DNA of 64,000 nucleotides from Moniliella sp. 'wahieum'. Taxonomy: Eukaryota; Basidiomycota; Moniliellomycetes; Moniliellales; Moniliellaceae. The position numbers and the translations under genes were made by a program. The stretch lies in contig RSEE01000002.1 in NCBI GenBank assembly GCA_003971905.1, positions 558,001 through 622,000 of the forward strand, in the 5' to 3' direction. Positions 11,038-22,455 of the stretch are shown piece after piece (the stretch's first letter is position 1; each line of letters starts with the position of its first letter). The notes under the pieces were generated by a model, which saw only the letters and a list, made by a program, of their open reading frames with translations, did not search any database and had not been told where the DNA came from.

Positions 11038-12177
11038 GCTATCTCGTCGGTCATGGAAGATCCCCTCTAAGATCTGATATCGTTTCATTGGCTCTTTGGA
11101 GAGGCAATATTGGCGGAGGGGCTACTTTGGAATGGGAGGGACCGCACGCGCTGCCTTTTATACACTGTGAATTATGGATCCCTCGACTCTCGCTTTTGCT
11201 CCTAATTAATGGTCGACGCTGCCTCACACGCCGATCACCACGCCCCCTCAAGTATTCACTCGTTCTCTCCTCGAGCGCAACTCGCGCAACACCTCCTTGT
11301 TGTCTCTTTCGTTTCGTTTCCATTAATGCCTTTACATACGGGTCACACGCCTGGCACGGATATGCAGAGTGCCTACGCTCATGCGACCCAACAGTTTGTT
11401 TCTACTGTATATGCCCGGTAATTGGCGCGTGAGCGTGCAAGGGTACTGCGACCAAGAAAGAAGTTTGTGTACGATGTTGTGCATGGAATACCCAACCGCG
11501 CTGAAGCTGAAGCTGGAAACTTTGGACACTTGAGTTCAAGCTTGAGACTTTTTGGTGAGCAGACGTGTGGGCTTGTAAAACATGGGGATTCACCAATTAA
11601 TACTACTACTTGGTAGCCATAGAGGGAGAATTGGATCTACAGCATGCGTATAGGTTACCCCCCATAGGCGCTATAGGCGACGAGAGCGCTTCTTCCGTCC
11701 TCTGCTGGTATGTGGAACTGTTGGCTGGGCATTCTTTCCATCGGGGAGAAGTTGCGATACATGAAAAGGCCGGGTCTTACTGGTTGTTGTGCTCATCTCT
11801 GCCTCTGTCCTCGGAGATATGAAAGCGGGGAGCAAGCCGGGGGTCCGTTAGTACTACGACCGAGTATAGCCAGTGGCTGGAGCTAAAATCGGATCTAACC
11901 GTTGTCAGACGTCAGGGTAACCCCACAGAGAGGGGGCCTGAGGCACGGCATTGGCAGGACTATCTCCCCGGCCTGTCAGGAATCTCAGCACGATGCACCC
12001 ACCAGTGTCAGGAGGACTTGGGGCGATTGCGAGAGCCTGAGCAATCGATAGATCGATAAGCGATACTGGGATTAGCCCCGCAGTCCAAACCACATGCTAC
12101 TCCGTGGCATTCCAATCGCACCACAGACCTCCCCCAAGGCCCAAACGCAATCCGAGGACCGTGTTCAACTTGGGTCA

Positions 12178-12194
12178 TTCAACGTTCAACGTTC
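12178..12194. repeat. AACGTT+C heptamer, two copies
   Basis: TTCAACG occurs twice followed by TTC, giving the palindromic core AACGTT with spacer C. It lies about 200 bp upstream of the M20 peptidase start codon. Confidence 0.7.
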
Positions 12195-12251
12195 CGTCAA
12201 TTTAACGCCGGCTGCGCTTGCTCGGCGCCTCACAGCGCGGATAAATCATCC

Positions 12252-12295
12252 GTCACCGCGTCACTGTCACCGGTCACCAGTCACTCACTAGTCAC
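12252..12295. repeat. Degenerate GTCACYN heptamer array
   Basis: A chain of GTCACCG, GTCACTG, GTCACCG, GTCACCA, GTCACTC units with near-7 spacing. One junction forms ACCGGT, another A-NNNN-T palindrome. It ends about 95 bp before the ATG at 12390 and so lies in the likely promoter of the peptidase gene. Confidence 0.5.
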
Positions 12296-12389
12296 GAGCA
12301 CTTGATATCACGAGCAATCCAATCCCGTCCCAGGGATCCCTATCGTCCTCCTCCTCTCTCTCCACCTCCACCTCCACATCCGCATCACC

Positions 12390-14243
12390 ATGGCCGAGAA
12401 GGACGAGCTGCCTGTTCCTCCTGGTGTGCGCCCCCCCTCCTCAGCCGCACCAAGCGCGTGTGGCCTCTACTGGCGCTGGGGGGCCTGTTGGTGTACTACA
12501 CCAACTCAATTGTGCCTTCCAGCTTGGTGCCCAACGTGCTACTCCCCAACGCGGCCCCGCCCTCTGCCCAAGTGGACTGGGACTCGTATTGTCCCCAAGT
12601 GCCGGCGTATGAGCACAAGCGCCCTCCTCCGGCTGCTGCGAGCTCCGACGCAAGACGAGCTGGCGCACCTGCTCACGGGTGCCTTGAAAGTAGACAATCG
12701 GTGCAAGATGCGATGCCGCATGTGTCGGATGCGCCCGAGGTGTGGGCCAAGATCTTTGATCCGTTCCTTGCGTATGTGCAATCGGCTTGGCCTGTGTTGC
12801 ATGCCCCTACTTCGCCTGTCACGCTCGAGAAGGTGAATGGACACGGTCTGTTGTACGAGTGGAAAGGGACCGATGAGGAGCTCAAGCCGCTGCTTCTCAT
12901 GGCCCACCAAGACGTGGTACCCGTGTTGGAGGAAACACGGGACTTGTGGGTGCACGACCCCTTTGGTGGGTTCTACAACCGTACCAGTGGTCTGATCTGG
13001 GGCCGCGGGGCACAGGATACCAAAGCCTCCTTGACGGCCATCTTGACTGCAGTGCAGTCGCTGCTGGAGGCTGGGTATCGCCCCAAACGCACCCTTCTTC
13101 TCAGTTTTGGATTCGATGAGGAGCGGGGCGGGTTCGAGGGCGCGGGCCACTTTGCGCCGGTGATTGAAAAGCGATATGGAAAGGATGGGGTGGCGATGGT
13201 GGTGGATGAAGGAGGTGCGTTTGCCGTGCCGGACATTGGCAGTGGGGTAGGGTACAGCATTGCTCCCGCCACAGCGGAAAAGGGCAAGTTGAACATCAAG
13301 GCCACGGTGCAGACGCAAGGCGGGCACTCGTCTGTGCCCCCCCCCACACGGGGATCGGATACGTTAGTCAGCTCGTGGTTGCGCTCGAGGCGAGTCCCGA
13401 ATTGCCCGTGCTCGACACTACGGCGCACAACCCGTCGTGGGGCCGGCTGCTGTGCGACGTGGCGCGGGGCGAAGTACAAGGTGCGCTGCGCGAGGCGCTA
13501 ACCGAGGTTGTCACGTTGGAGCAGGTGACCACTAGTTGTCCCATGCACGCCCGGCATGTTGAAAAAGCCAAGGCGAAAGCGCTGGGGCTCATGTCGGTAG
13601 TGCAGCGTGCAGCGTTCCAAACGACGCAGGCCACCGATCTGATCCATGGAGGGGTCAAGGTCAATGCGCTGCCCGAGGAAGTGGAGGTGATTGTGAATTA
13701 CCGAATTGGGACTTCCTCCTCTGCCAAGGCGCTGCGCGAGCATGTGGCCAACGTTGTTCTTTCTGTGGCCAAGGAGAACGGTCTGAAGCTGGATGCATGG
13801 TCGGAGGCTGGGCTAAGCTACACCCCCCCCGCTCCGGCAACGGGCACCATTGTGCTCCGCGATGCGTTTGAGAGTGCGCTCGAGCCAGCGCCGGTGACGC
13901 CTCTGACGGGACCAAAGTCCAAGCCTTGGCAACTTCTCAGCGGGGTGATCCGTTCGGTGTGGGAGCCATCCCACTCGCCCAATGCCGGAGACAAGGACGC
14001 CAAGCTGTACGTGTCGGGCGGCACGAGTTTGGGCAACACCGACACGCGCTATGTGCATGGAAGTTCCTCGGCCGTCTTCCGCTTAGTCCCCGCTCCCTCC
14101 ACGCCCCGACGGAGGAGGAGCTGGCGATTGAGGGCCGCTGGGGTGCGCATACGGTCAACGAGCACATCCATGCCAGCACCCTGACTGATGCCTGGGCCTT
14201 TTACACACAGCTTATCCGAGCCAGTGATGAGACGGACCTGTAA
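12390..14243 (+). CDS. M20 metallopeptidase, carboxypeptidase S-like
   Basis: The enzyme is a di-zinc peptidase of the yeast Cps1 type, which cleaves Gly-Xaa and other peptides in the vacuole. The N terminus has a signal anchor (VWPLLALGGLLVYYTNS), as expected for a type II vacuolar membrane precursor. Metal and catalytic motifs are all present: LLLMAHQDVVPV, GRGAQDTKASL, FDEERGGFEGA, QGGHSSVPP and IGTSSSA-to-LGNTDTRYVHG. Length would be about 615 residues, normal for the family. The frame is broken by missing bases in C runs: C7 at 12431-12437, C9 at 13337-13345 and C4 at 14088-14091. Adding one C to each restores the family consensus. A short out-of-frame stretch also lies at about 12640-12705. 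No intron is needed. The conserved motifs argue for an active gene with sequence errors, not a pseudogene. Confidence 0.9.
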
Positions 14244-14764
14244 GAGTCATTCTGGGCTGCCCAACATGCGTGCTTGGATCGGAAAATGGATTGCGAGACG
14301 TTTTGCCGCTGCTGCTGCTTCTACAGAGGCGCCTTGGCTGCGCTGAGCAGGATACTCTGGAAAGGAGTCACGCGGCTATATGGGAGTCTTAGGGGCGGGA
14401 GGACTGGACAGGGCTAGGCTGGAGATCGGATGGACACGGAAGGAGGGGTAGATAAGGGAGTAAGAGTGGTTGTGCTGGGTCCTAAGCTCAGGCGCCAATG
14501 TGCCTGGGATGGAGTCGATACGAGGGGAACAGGGAACTACGCATATATAAGAGGGTTGTTATATACCGAAAGCAAGGAGCGAAGGCGCAGCACAACGCCC
14601 ACAGACTGCCCCTGTGCCCGGCGGGCAGGGGCTGTGGACCCGAGGACCAGTGCACCACAAAAGTCGAGTGCCGGCTGATGGGTGGGGGCGGCACAGACCA
14701 GAGCTGTTTGCCACCTGAAAGGGGGCTAGTATACCACCTCCATCTCCACCTCATCTCCACCTCC
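14244..14764. other. Intergenic upstream of IQGAP
   Basis: No gene is recognised. The stretch lies between two plus-strand genes, so it should contain the terminator of the first and the promoter of the second. CT-rich sequence lies just before the ATG at 14765. Confidence 0.5.
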
Positions 14765-17700
14765 ATGTCCTCAACCCCGCCCCCCCCGACCCCCACCCAC
14801 ACCCCGCCCTTATTGGGGTACCAGGCACGCATCCTTCATCGCACCACCGCCCCAGGCACCCCCAACAGCACCCCCGACCATTTACGTCCCACCAGCTCCC
14901 TGCGACGCATCCACCTCCCCCGCCCTCGTGCGCCCTCTGCTGCCTCTTCTTCCCTTGCGCCCGATACGTCCACACCAAATGACAGCTTAGCCAGCCTGGT
15001 CCGCCATCGCCGGCACGTGAGCCCCCGCCCGTTGACATTGGCACCCCCCAAGGCAGCTACAGTTCCTCTCCCAGCAGCCACAGTCCCGCTCCCTTTACCA
15101 GCACGGCACATCTCCCTTCCATGGCCGACTTTGTTCCTCGCATGCCAGCGACGGGCGCAAAAACTGATCTGATGTTGCATCCCTCTCCCAACATCAGTCC
15201 TAGTAGTTCGCGCCACCATACCACACTATCGCTCGACGGAGTAGGGGATCTATCGCGGTCGTCGGTTTCAGGGCTCAAGTCACTAGGTTCGTACGCGGCT
15301 TTGGAAGACCAAGCACCGTCGGTTGCCCAACTTTCGCTTCCGGGCATCACGGACGACTTGGCGCAAGATGTGACTGGACTTGCAGGGCGGGTACGTCTGG
15401 CCAAGTTGGACGAGACATCAGGGGGCGCGCCGAATCCAAGAATGTCCTATACAGCCTCGCTGCAGTGGATGGACACTCAGCGGCACCTGCTGCAAGCGTA
15501 CGAGTATCTGTGTCACTGTGGTGAGGCGCGCGATTGGATGAGTTCCGTTCTTTCCCACGGCAGTACGTCGGAAGAGGTTGTGCTGCCAGCGATTGTGGAG
15601 ATGGAGGAGCGAATGCGAGATGGGGTGTTGGTAGCCCGTGTGGCGCAAACGTTTGCCCCGCAATGTGTTCCGCGCATCTTTACCCATCCTCGTCTCCAGT
15701 TCAAACATACCGACAATATCAACTACTTTTTGCTGCTGTCCGCAGCGTTGCCTTACCGGACGTGTTCCTGTTTGAACTGACGGATTTGTACGAAAAGAAA
15801 AACTTCCCCAAGGTGATATACTGTCTGCATGCCTTGAGGTACGTCTCGCTAGTCTCCTTTCCCTTTTTCTTTTGCCACATCTCCTCTGTGCGAAAGGCCT
15901 GAAGACTGACCACACAGTACGTCCTACCTCTACCCGCCCACTCACACAGCCACGTTCTCGCGCGCGATGGCACATTCGCCTTCCGTGTGGGCAACCTCTA
16001 TGGTCAACTGGAGTTCACCCAAGCCGAGCTTGAGCAAACCAACAAGAACCTTGAGGGCAAACCCATGCCGAAATTTGGGCGATTGGACCAACAACTCTTG
16101 GCCATGCAACCGGCCCCTCCTCTGTCTCCCCAAGCCAAACAGGATCGAGAACGAGAGGAGGAAGAAGAACAAAGACGAGAACGTGAACGTGAACGAGAAC
16201 GGATCAAAGAAGAACTTCGCCTCGCTGCTCCCGAATACATTATCACCTCGATTGTCCAGTGCCAAAGTATCGCTCGGACGTACTTGGTCCAACGTGACCT
16301 CTTACCGCACCTGCACCACCTGCACACCTGCAGCAAGCCCAACTTGACGCCCGCCTCATACGTACCTGGGCACCCAACGTGCAACGTCAGATCCGGGGCA
16401 GCCTAACCCGTCGTGCGCTCGACCAACAGCGTGACCTCCTGATCAAGGCAACGGGGGAGGTGACTCAAGTGCAAGCGTTGGCACGGGGTGTGCTCGCGCG
16501 GCGAGCGACAGCGGCCTGGCTGCAAGTGCTCGACGCAAGTGCGCGAGAGGGCGGGCTGGTATGGCAGGTACAAGCGGCGGTACGGGGTGGGCGGTGCGTT
16601 CCCATCTCCACGAACTCAAGAAACAGTTGCAAGTGCAAGCCCAAGCCCAAGATGGGGGAGGTAGTACCCCGCTCTTGCAATCTGTGTGCCGGGGTGTGCT
16701 CGTCCGTCGAGCGCAGCGTGGGACATTGGTTCGTCTCCAGCAGAACGAGGATGAAGTGAGGGCGTTGCAAGCACGTCTTCGAGGTGTCTTGGTGCGTCGC
16801 GAAACCCGTGCTAAGCAAGCGGCGCTCCACCAGGTAGAGGTACAAGAGGCGGTAGTGTCGCTGCAGTCGTACGTGCGGGCAGCGCGGGAAACGAAAGGCG
16901 AGGGAGGAACAGTCGGCGGAAATTGCGTTGGTTGATCCCAAGAATGTGAAAGGCATCCAAGCCCAAGTCCGCGGCGTCCTCGTCCGCGCGTCGTACCGGT
17001 GGTGGCAACGGCATCTGCGTGTATCTGAACTGGTTGCTGTCTTTCTCCAAGCCCTGGTGCGCGGGGCGATGGTACGCAAAAAGTGGCGTGAACGACAGCG
17101 ATGTGGTGGAAAGAACATGAACGACGAATTTGTCTTGTTCAAGCACGGTGGCGGGGAAAACATCAAGCACAACTCTATCGAGCGCTCATGCAAGGGACCG
17201 GAGTGACCGTCGAAGTAGTGCAAGCCTTTGCTCATCTCCTTTCCGATTCCAACGGCGATTGGGCCAAGGAAATTGAGGTGGGCCGATTGCGTCGGTTGGT
17301 CATCCGTTCCTCCACTGAACTCACCTCGATGCAACGCGACTTGTCCGATTTGGACCGCAAGATTGCGCTGTTGGTCAAGAATGCGATGGGGCTGGAAGAG
17401 GTGGAGAGACTGAAACATGAACGCGGGCTGTTGGGCATGGTTCCGTCTCTTCTGGCTCGCTCACCCGACGGCACACGCGTACCTCTTCTTCCTTGCGCCT
17501 GGCTGCCTCGGGGGATCCATTTGCCGAACAACAGTATGGCTTGCCCCTGGGTCGTCGTGCGCAAAGCCAACTCGAGTTGTACCAAACCCTCTTTTACCTA
17601 TTGCAGTCCAATCCGGTGTACCTGGCGCGCTTGCATGTCACTCTGTGCCACCGCCCATCCCAACACGGTACGGGCCAAGGCGGGGCCGAGTTGGTGGAAC

Positions 17701-19772
17701 GGATGATCCTTATGCTTTGGGTACGGACAAGACGAGAGAGACGAGGTGCTGCTACTTCGTCTGATGGAGGAGTGTGCGCGGCAAGAGGGTCTGCGCACCT
17801 CGACCAGCGTCCCCGAGTTGATGGGACGAATGGGGACGGCAACCAAGGTCGTGGGAAGCAAGTATCTGGTCACCTCGGTTACCCAGCTCTTGGCACCTGC
17901 CTTTCAATGGGTGCTGGACCATCCTGACGAGGACCTAGATACGGACCCACGACGGATTTGGACGGTAGGTAATTCGCCTGCCTTGCCTCCCCCGCCTCCT
18001 CCTCCTCCGGAGGAGACGATGTGCGGGAACTGCTTCAAGACCGTACGACGCGTACGACGTACATTGAGCATCTGCAGGCGCTGCGTGCGCTTACCGACGA
18101 CTTTGTGCAGGCCATCACGTCGTCGGCTGCCCGTCTGCCCTACGGATTGCGCTACCTTGGTCGCACGTTGCTGCGTACCGCCCAAAGCCAGTTTCCACAA
18201 ACAGAGGAAGCCGACTTGCTGCCTCCCCTGGCCCACGCCCTCTTCCGTCTCATCTTCCACCCCGCCTTGCTCTTTCCGTTTGAACATGGTCTGCTCCCTC
18301 TGGGGCAGAACTTGACCCCAAGCCAAAAATCGGTCGTGGGGAGGTAGTGTAGTGTGCTCCTATCCGACGCGGCGCGGGGCAAAGTGTACGATGGTGCAAA
18401 CGCACGGCACGAGCGGGTGCATGAACCGTTGAATGCGTTCTTGCAGGATGCGAAGGATCGTCTGTCCCGCTGGGCGGGGGAGGTGGTGGCGGTAGCCGAG
18501 CTGGATGCGCGCTTTGCCCTGGTGGATGGGGTCGGGGCAACGGAGCAGCTGACCCGAGCGATCGATGTGGCTCCATCGGACGTGTATGGATTGCACGCCT
18601 TGTTAGCCCGCAACCTCCCGTCGGTCGTGAGTGGGGAACAGGATGCACTGCAAGGGGTGATGGACAAGTTGGGTGCTGCGCCTCCAGTGGTGGGACGGAG
18701 CAAGACTGGTCTGGTCACGTCGGGCAACGAGGAATGACGTTGGAACTGGCTCCCCACGACCTTCCCGACCCGGGGGCGGAAGAACGAGCTTGTGGGTCGA
18801 GACAAAGCGGTTGGTACTGAATGTGGTGCGGGTCCAGTCGGCCGGTCCCACCTTATTTTCCGTCCTGCTGAAAGATGGACGGAGGAAGACGAGGTGCGAT
18901 GGCGCGAGCTCGCCTCAGAGGAGCGCGAGCAAGAAGAAAAGAATGCGATGGCCAGCCGGATTGGACGACGTCCGGTACCTGCCGAACTGCGCGCGCAGCA
19001 ACAGCCCCATGAACTGCCGCTCGAAGACCTGCGCCAAATGAGTTTTGCCGACCTCAAGCTCCACACGCTGCAGCATGTGCAACAGCTCGAGGCGGCCGGC
19101 CGGATCACGCGGGACCATGGGTTCCAAGACTGCTGGACGCGTTGGCGCATGACATTCGGCTCAAACGAGTGCTGCGCACGCAGCGGGCCGCGCAGCTAGG
19201 CACTCTTTCGGCCTCGCTGGTCGACCTAGCTGGGCGGAAAGATCGGGTGGGGCGAGCAGCTGGTTAGCTATACCTCGGTCCTAAACCAGTCTCTCACCGA
19301 GACCCAGCGGCGAGGAGGCAGCCACAAGCGACGCACGGGCCGGAGCCTGCTGGGCGCCTCAAACCCATGGTCGGTACAAGCGAAACATGTACGGAACCTA
19401 GCCAAAGCAGCTGCCGCGCTACGGATCGTTTTTGTACCCGGTCTCGAAGCTGGTCCAGCGCGGCATCCTCGTCTCGTACCAAGGCCACACCGACCCGCAG
19501 GACGCAGTGTTGCGGGGCTGGAGGTGAGCATGTCGTCGGACGGGCAGGGGAGTTTAAGGTGGAGCTGTCGCGCGCGGGGGGGGGCGGCGGCGGTGGGGAG
19601 GATGCGGTGGCGCTGGAGCAGCTGCTGGAGATGCAGCTGAATGGGGAGGAGAGGGGTGGTGGTGGCGGGGACGCTGGAGGCGAATGTGGGTGCGCTGGTG
19701 GATCTGCTCAACCAGAAGTTCCTGCGTGAGTGTGTCTGTCATTTACCGCGTGGCGTAACGAGCAACGATTGA
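14765..19772 (+). CDS. IQGAP-family cytokinesis scaffold (Rng2/Iqg1 type)
   Basis: IQGAPs organise the actomyosin ring and bind calmodulin, myosin light chain and Rho-family GTPases. Domain order is complete. A Ser/Pro-rich N terminus is followed by a calponin-homology domain (LPAIVEMEERMRDGVLVARV, HTDNINYF, LYEKKNFPKVIYCLHAL). The conserved NLYGQLEFT segment follows, then a charged coiled coil and about nine IQ-like repeats (for example LQSVCRGVLVRRAQRG and ALQARLRGVLVRRETRAK). A GAP-related domain (LFYLLQSNPVYLARL, MILML) and a RasGAP C-terminal domain (LLDALAHDIRLKRVLRTQ, YGSFLYPVSKLVQRGILVSY, VDLLNQKFL) complete it. One intron lies at 15839-15949 (GTACGT...CAG). At least a dozen single-base frame changes occur, among them C6 at 15044-15049, T5 at 15727-15731 and the G run at 16589-16591. 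Motifs continue perfectly across them. The exact C terminus past 19735 is uncertain. Confidence 0.88.
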
Positions 19773-20191
19773 AGATTGATTGAATACGAATTGGACGGCG
19801 AATGATAATGACGCTGGCATTGAAATTGAAACGAGTGGTGGTGGTAGTCGGTAGTGGGTAGTCGGAATCGGCAGCGGTCGTGCTGGATCAGCCGTCGGAA
19901 TCGATGGGCGCCCAGCACCGCCATGCTGAGATCTGCGAGGCTGCGAGGCGCGGGCAGTGGCGCCGTGCCGCTGCGCACCGGCTGCCCGGCCACGCGGCCT
20001 GGCTGCAAGGGGGCTGGCCCGCTGCCAGCCACGCACGGACCAGAACACCCCGCTACTGGCGCCATGCCGCCACGCAACCCTACCGCTGCTGCCCAACGCA
20101 CCAACCGCATGTATCCATGGTTGCTGATAATCCACCAGCCCAGCTGCAACCGGGCCCCCCTCCCCCACCGCTCCCCCCCACCCCAGTCCCC

Positions 20192-22105
20192 ATGCGCAAC
20201 TCCCACCTCGCCAGCCTCGTGGCCTGCGCGCCACCCTCGCCTCGGCCTCCCCGTGCGCACCGACGACGAGCTCAGCTTCGATGCGCTGGGCAAATGGTGT
20301 GGCAGCACGCCGGCGCTGTCGCCGACGCTGCCCGCCACGCCTGGCCCCAGCCCCCAGCCTCGGCCGCCCCGATTTTGCTGCCGCCCAGGCCGGCGCCGCC
20401 AGGCCACGGAAGAGATGGCCGACTGCTCGCCCGCATCGGTGCCCAGATGCAGGCACAGCACAAGAAGCTCACCAGCACCACCCGCAAGAACCTGGCCCAG
20501 ATGGCCTCCCAACCTGACCAGGCCCACAAGGTGGCCTCGGGCTTCCTCGTCGAGGGTAAGACCCAGATTGGCAATGTCGTCTACGACAAGCTGTCCACCC
20601 GCTCTTCGGAGTATGCGCTGCGCATCACTCGGACCAGGCGGGCATCGAGAACTGCCCGCCGAGACCATGGAGGCCGTGACTAAGGCCAAGGGCAGCGGCG
20701 CGTTCTGCGACCCCGACGTCAAGTCTGTCTCGGGGTACCTCGACGTGTCGGAGAGCCGCCACCTCTGGTTCATCTTCTTCGAGTCACGCAACAAGCCCGG
20801 GTCCGACCCGCTCGTGGTACGTCTCTCCTCCTACCTCTTTCCTCCTTCCTCCCTGCTCTCACGAACGCTGGCTAACGCATACGACAGCTCTGGCTCAACG
20901 GTGGTCCTGGCTGCTCGAGCTCGACCGGGTTGCTCTTTGAGCTTGGTCCCTGCCGGATCGCCAACGAGACTGGTGTCGAGCCCAACCCGCACTCGTGGAC
21001 CAATGTGGCCAACATGATCTTCCTCGACCAGCCCGCCACGGGCGTCGGGTACTCGTACAGTGACGAACCAGGTGTGATCAACAACACGCCCGAGGCTGCT
21101 GAGGACGTCTACGCGTTCCTCCAGCTCTTCTTTGCCAAGTTCCCGCACTATGCCACGCTGGACTTTAGCATTGCGGCCGAGTCGTACGGCGGGATTTATG
21201 CGCCGCACTTTAGCAACTACATTTGGAAGAAGAACCAGGAGCTGGAATCGGCCAGCAGCACGTCGGCGCCGCAGCCGTTGCTGATCAACCTGGAGAGTGT
21301 AGTGATTGGCAATGGGCTGACTGCGCCCGCGGTGCAATTCCCTGCGGTGGTTGACTTTGCCTGTGGAGCGGAGAACAAGTACCACGTCTTTGACCCTGAC
21401 AGCCAGACGTGCGTTGACCTGGCCAAGAAGGCGGAACGGTGTGAGTCGCTGATTCAACAGTGCTACAAGTACGATTCGCCATTTTTGTGCACGCCCGCTG
21501 CGCTCGTGTGCTGGTCGGGGCTTTACTCGCCGCTGCAGCAGACGGGATTGAACTTGTACGACGTGCGGCAATCGTGCGACCGGTCGCCCGAGAAGGATGG
21601 GCCGTTGTGCTACAAGCAGATGGAGCACATTGAGACGTTCCTGAACCAGGAGGATGTCAAGGCTTCGCTCGGTGTGCCAAGCTCGGTGGACTTCCAGAGC
21701 TGCAACACGAAGGTCAACGGTGCCTTCCTCTTGCACGGGGACAGCATGCACGATGCGTCGGAGCTGTTGTTGTTGCCGTTGGTGGAGGATGGGATCCGGG
21801 TGCTGATCTATGCCGGTGTGACGGATGCGATGTGTTCGGCGATTGGCAATGAGCGGTGGATGGACGGGTTCCCGTCGGTGCTGCAGCCGCAGTATGCGAG
21901 CAACCCGAAGCAAGATTGGCTCGTGGGCAAGAAGACGGTGGGCACGGTCCGCACCGCCAGCCACTCGCCGTCGAACAGCACGTTTGGCGACCTGGCCTAT
22001 GTCAATGTATTTGACGCTGGCCACATGGTGCCGTTTGATGCGCCCGAGGCGTCGCTGGACCTGTTCAGCAAGTGGCTCAGCAACAAGGCGCTCAAGACAG
22101 CGTAA
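20192..22105 (+). CDS. Serine carboxypeptidase, vacuolar CPY type (family S10)
   Basis: The enzyme removes C-terminal residues from peptides at acid pH, probably in the vacuole. Exon 2 is one clean frame carrying the whole catalytic core: LWLNGGPGCSS, the nucleophile Ser in AAESYGGIYAP (codon 21182-21184), the Asp in YAGVTDAMCS (21824-21826) and the His in VFDAGHMVPFDAP (22022-22024). The oxyanion and substrate segments look normal. The intron is 71 bp at 20817-20887 (GTACGT, CTAACG branch site, CAG) in phase 0. Exon 1 starts at the ATG at 20192 with a short signal-like peptide and continues through a propeptide to GYLDVSESRHLWFIFFESR. That first exon changes frame several times (about 20230, 20300-20440 and 20630-20660), so propeptide details are unreliable. 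GVTD replaces the usual GDAD around the catalytic Asp. Confidence 0.92.
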
Positions 22106-22455
22106 GCGTGTCCCTCATTGTGCCTGCTCTGTTTCTGTATTGTCCCGAAAGGGAATGCCAGTGTTTGTCTAGTGTTTGCTGTTGGCGGAGAGCCTTACAA
22201 TCAATCCAATCTATGCCATTCGCCCATTTAGAAGGAAGACAAGCGGCGCTCTGCAAGTCCAACTGGGCCAACCCAGCCTCTGCCTTCAGTATTCAGTAGC
22301 TTCAATGTGCAACGTTCCATGTGCAATTTCAACTTTTACAGGGCATGCGCCGATCCGATGGCTGAGTCAGCCGGCGCTGGAAATGTTCACATTGGGCGGG
22401 GCGCGCACAGGCGCCTCCTCCGCCAGAAGAACAGCCTGCCAAGCCCCTCCACACC
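22106..22455. other. Short intergenic spacer
   Basis: About 350 bp separates two plus-strand genes. Nothing beyond a likely terminator and promoter is expected, and I see no distinct motif other than isolated AACGTT near 22310. Confidence 0.5.

Larger units (their letters stand above)
11038..12389. other. Intergenic between RhoGEF and carboxypeptidase S-like gene
   Basis: No coding sequence is recognised. I searched all frames for a continuation of the RhoGEF (PH or CNH domain) and saw none. Heptamer repeats lie close to the next start codon at 12178-12194 and 12252-12295. Confidence 0.55.

Noticed and set aside
12390-14243. Programmed ribosomal frameshifting in the M20 peptidase
   Set aside because: Three separate sites in one gene and many more in unrelated neighbours, all at homopolymers, are better explained by base-calling error.
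18152-19150. Minus-strand open frame of 332 codons in IQGAP
   Set aside because: Antisense to the GAP-related and C-terminal domains, with Ser/Arg/Thr-rich composition typical of antisense GC-rich frames.
14765-19772. IQGAP as a decayed pseudogene
   Set aside because: Domain motifs are colinear and conserved across every frame change and true nonsense or motif-destroying substitutions are lacking.
19739-22024. Minus-strand open frames of 351 and 397 codons over the serine carboxypeptidase gene
   Set aside because: They lie antisense to a gene with an intact catalytic triad and a spliced frame; they are Arg/Gly/Val-rich shadows of GC-rich coding sequence.
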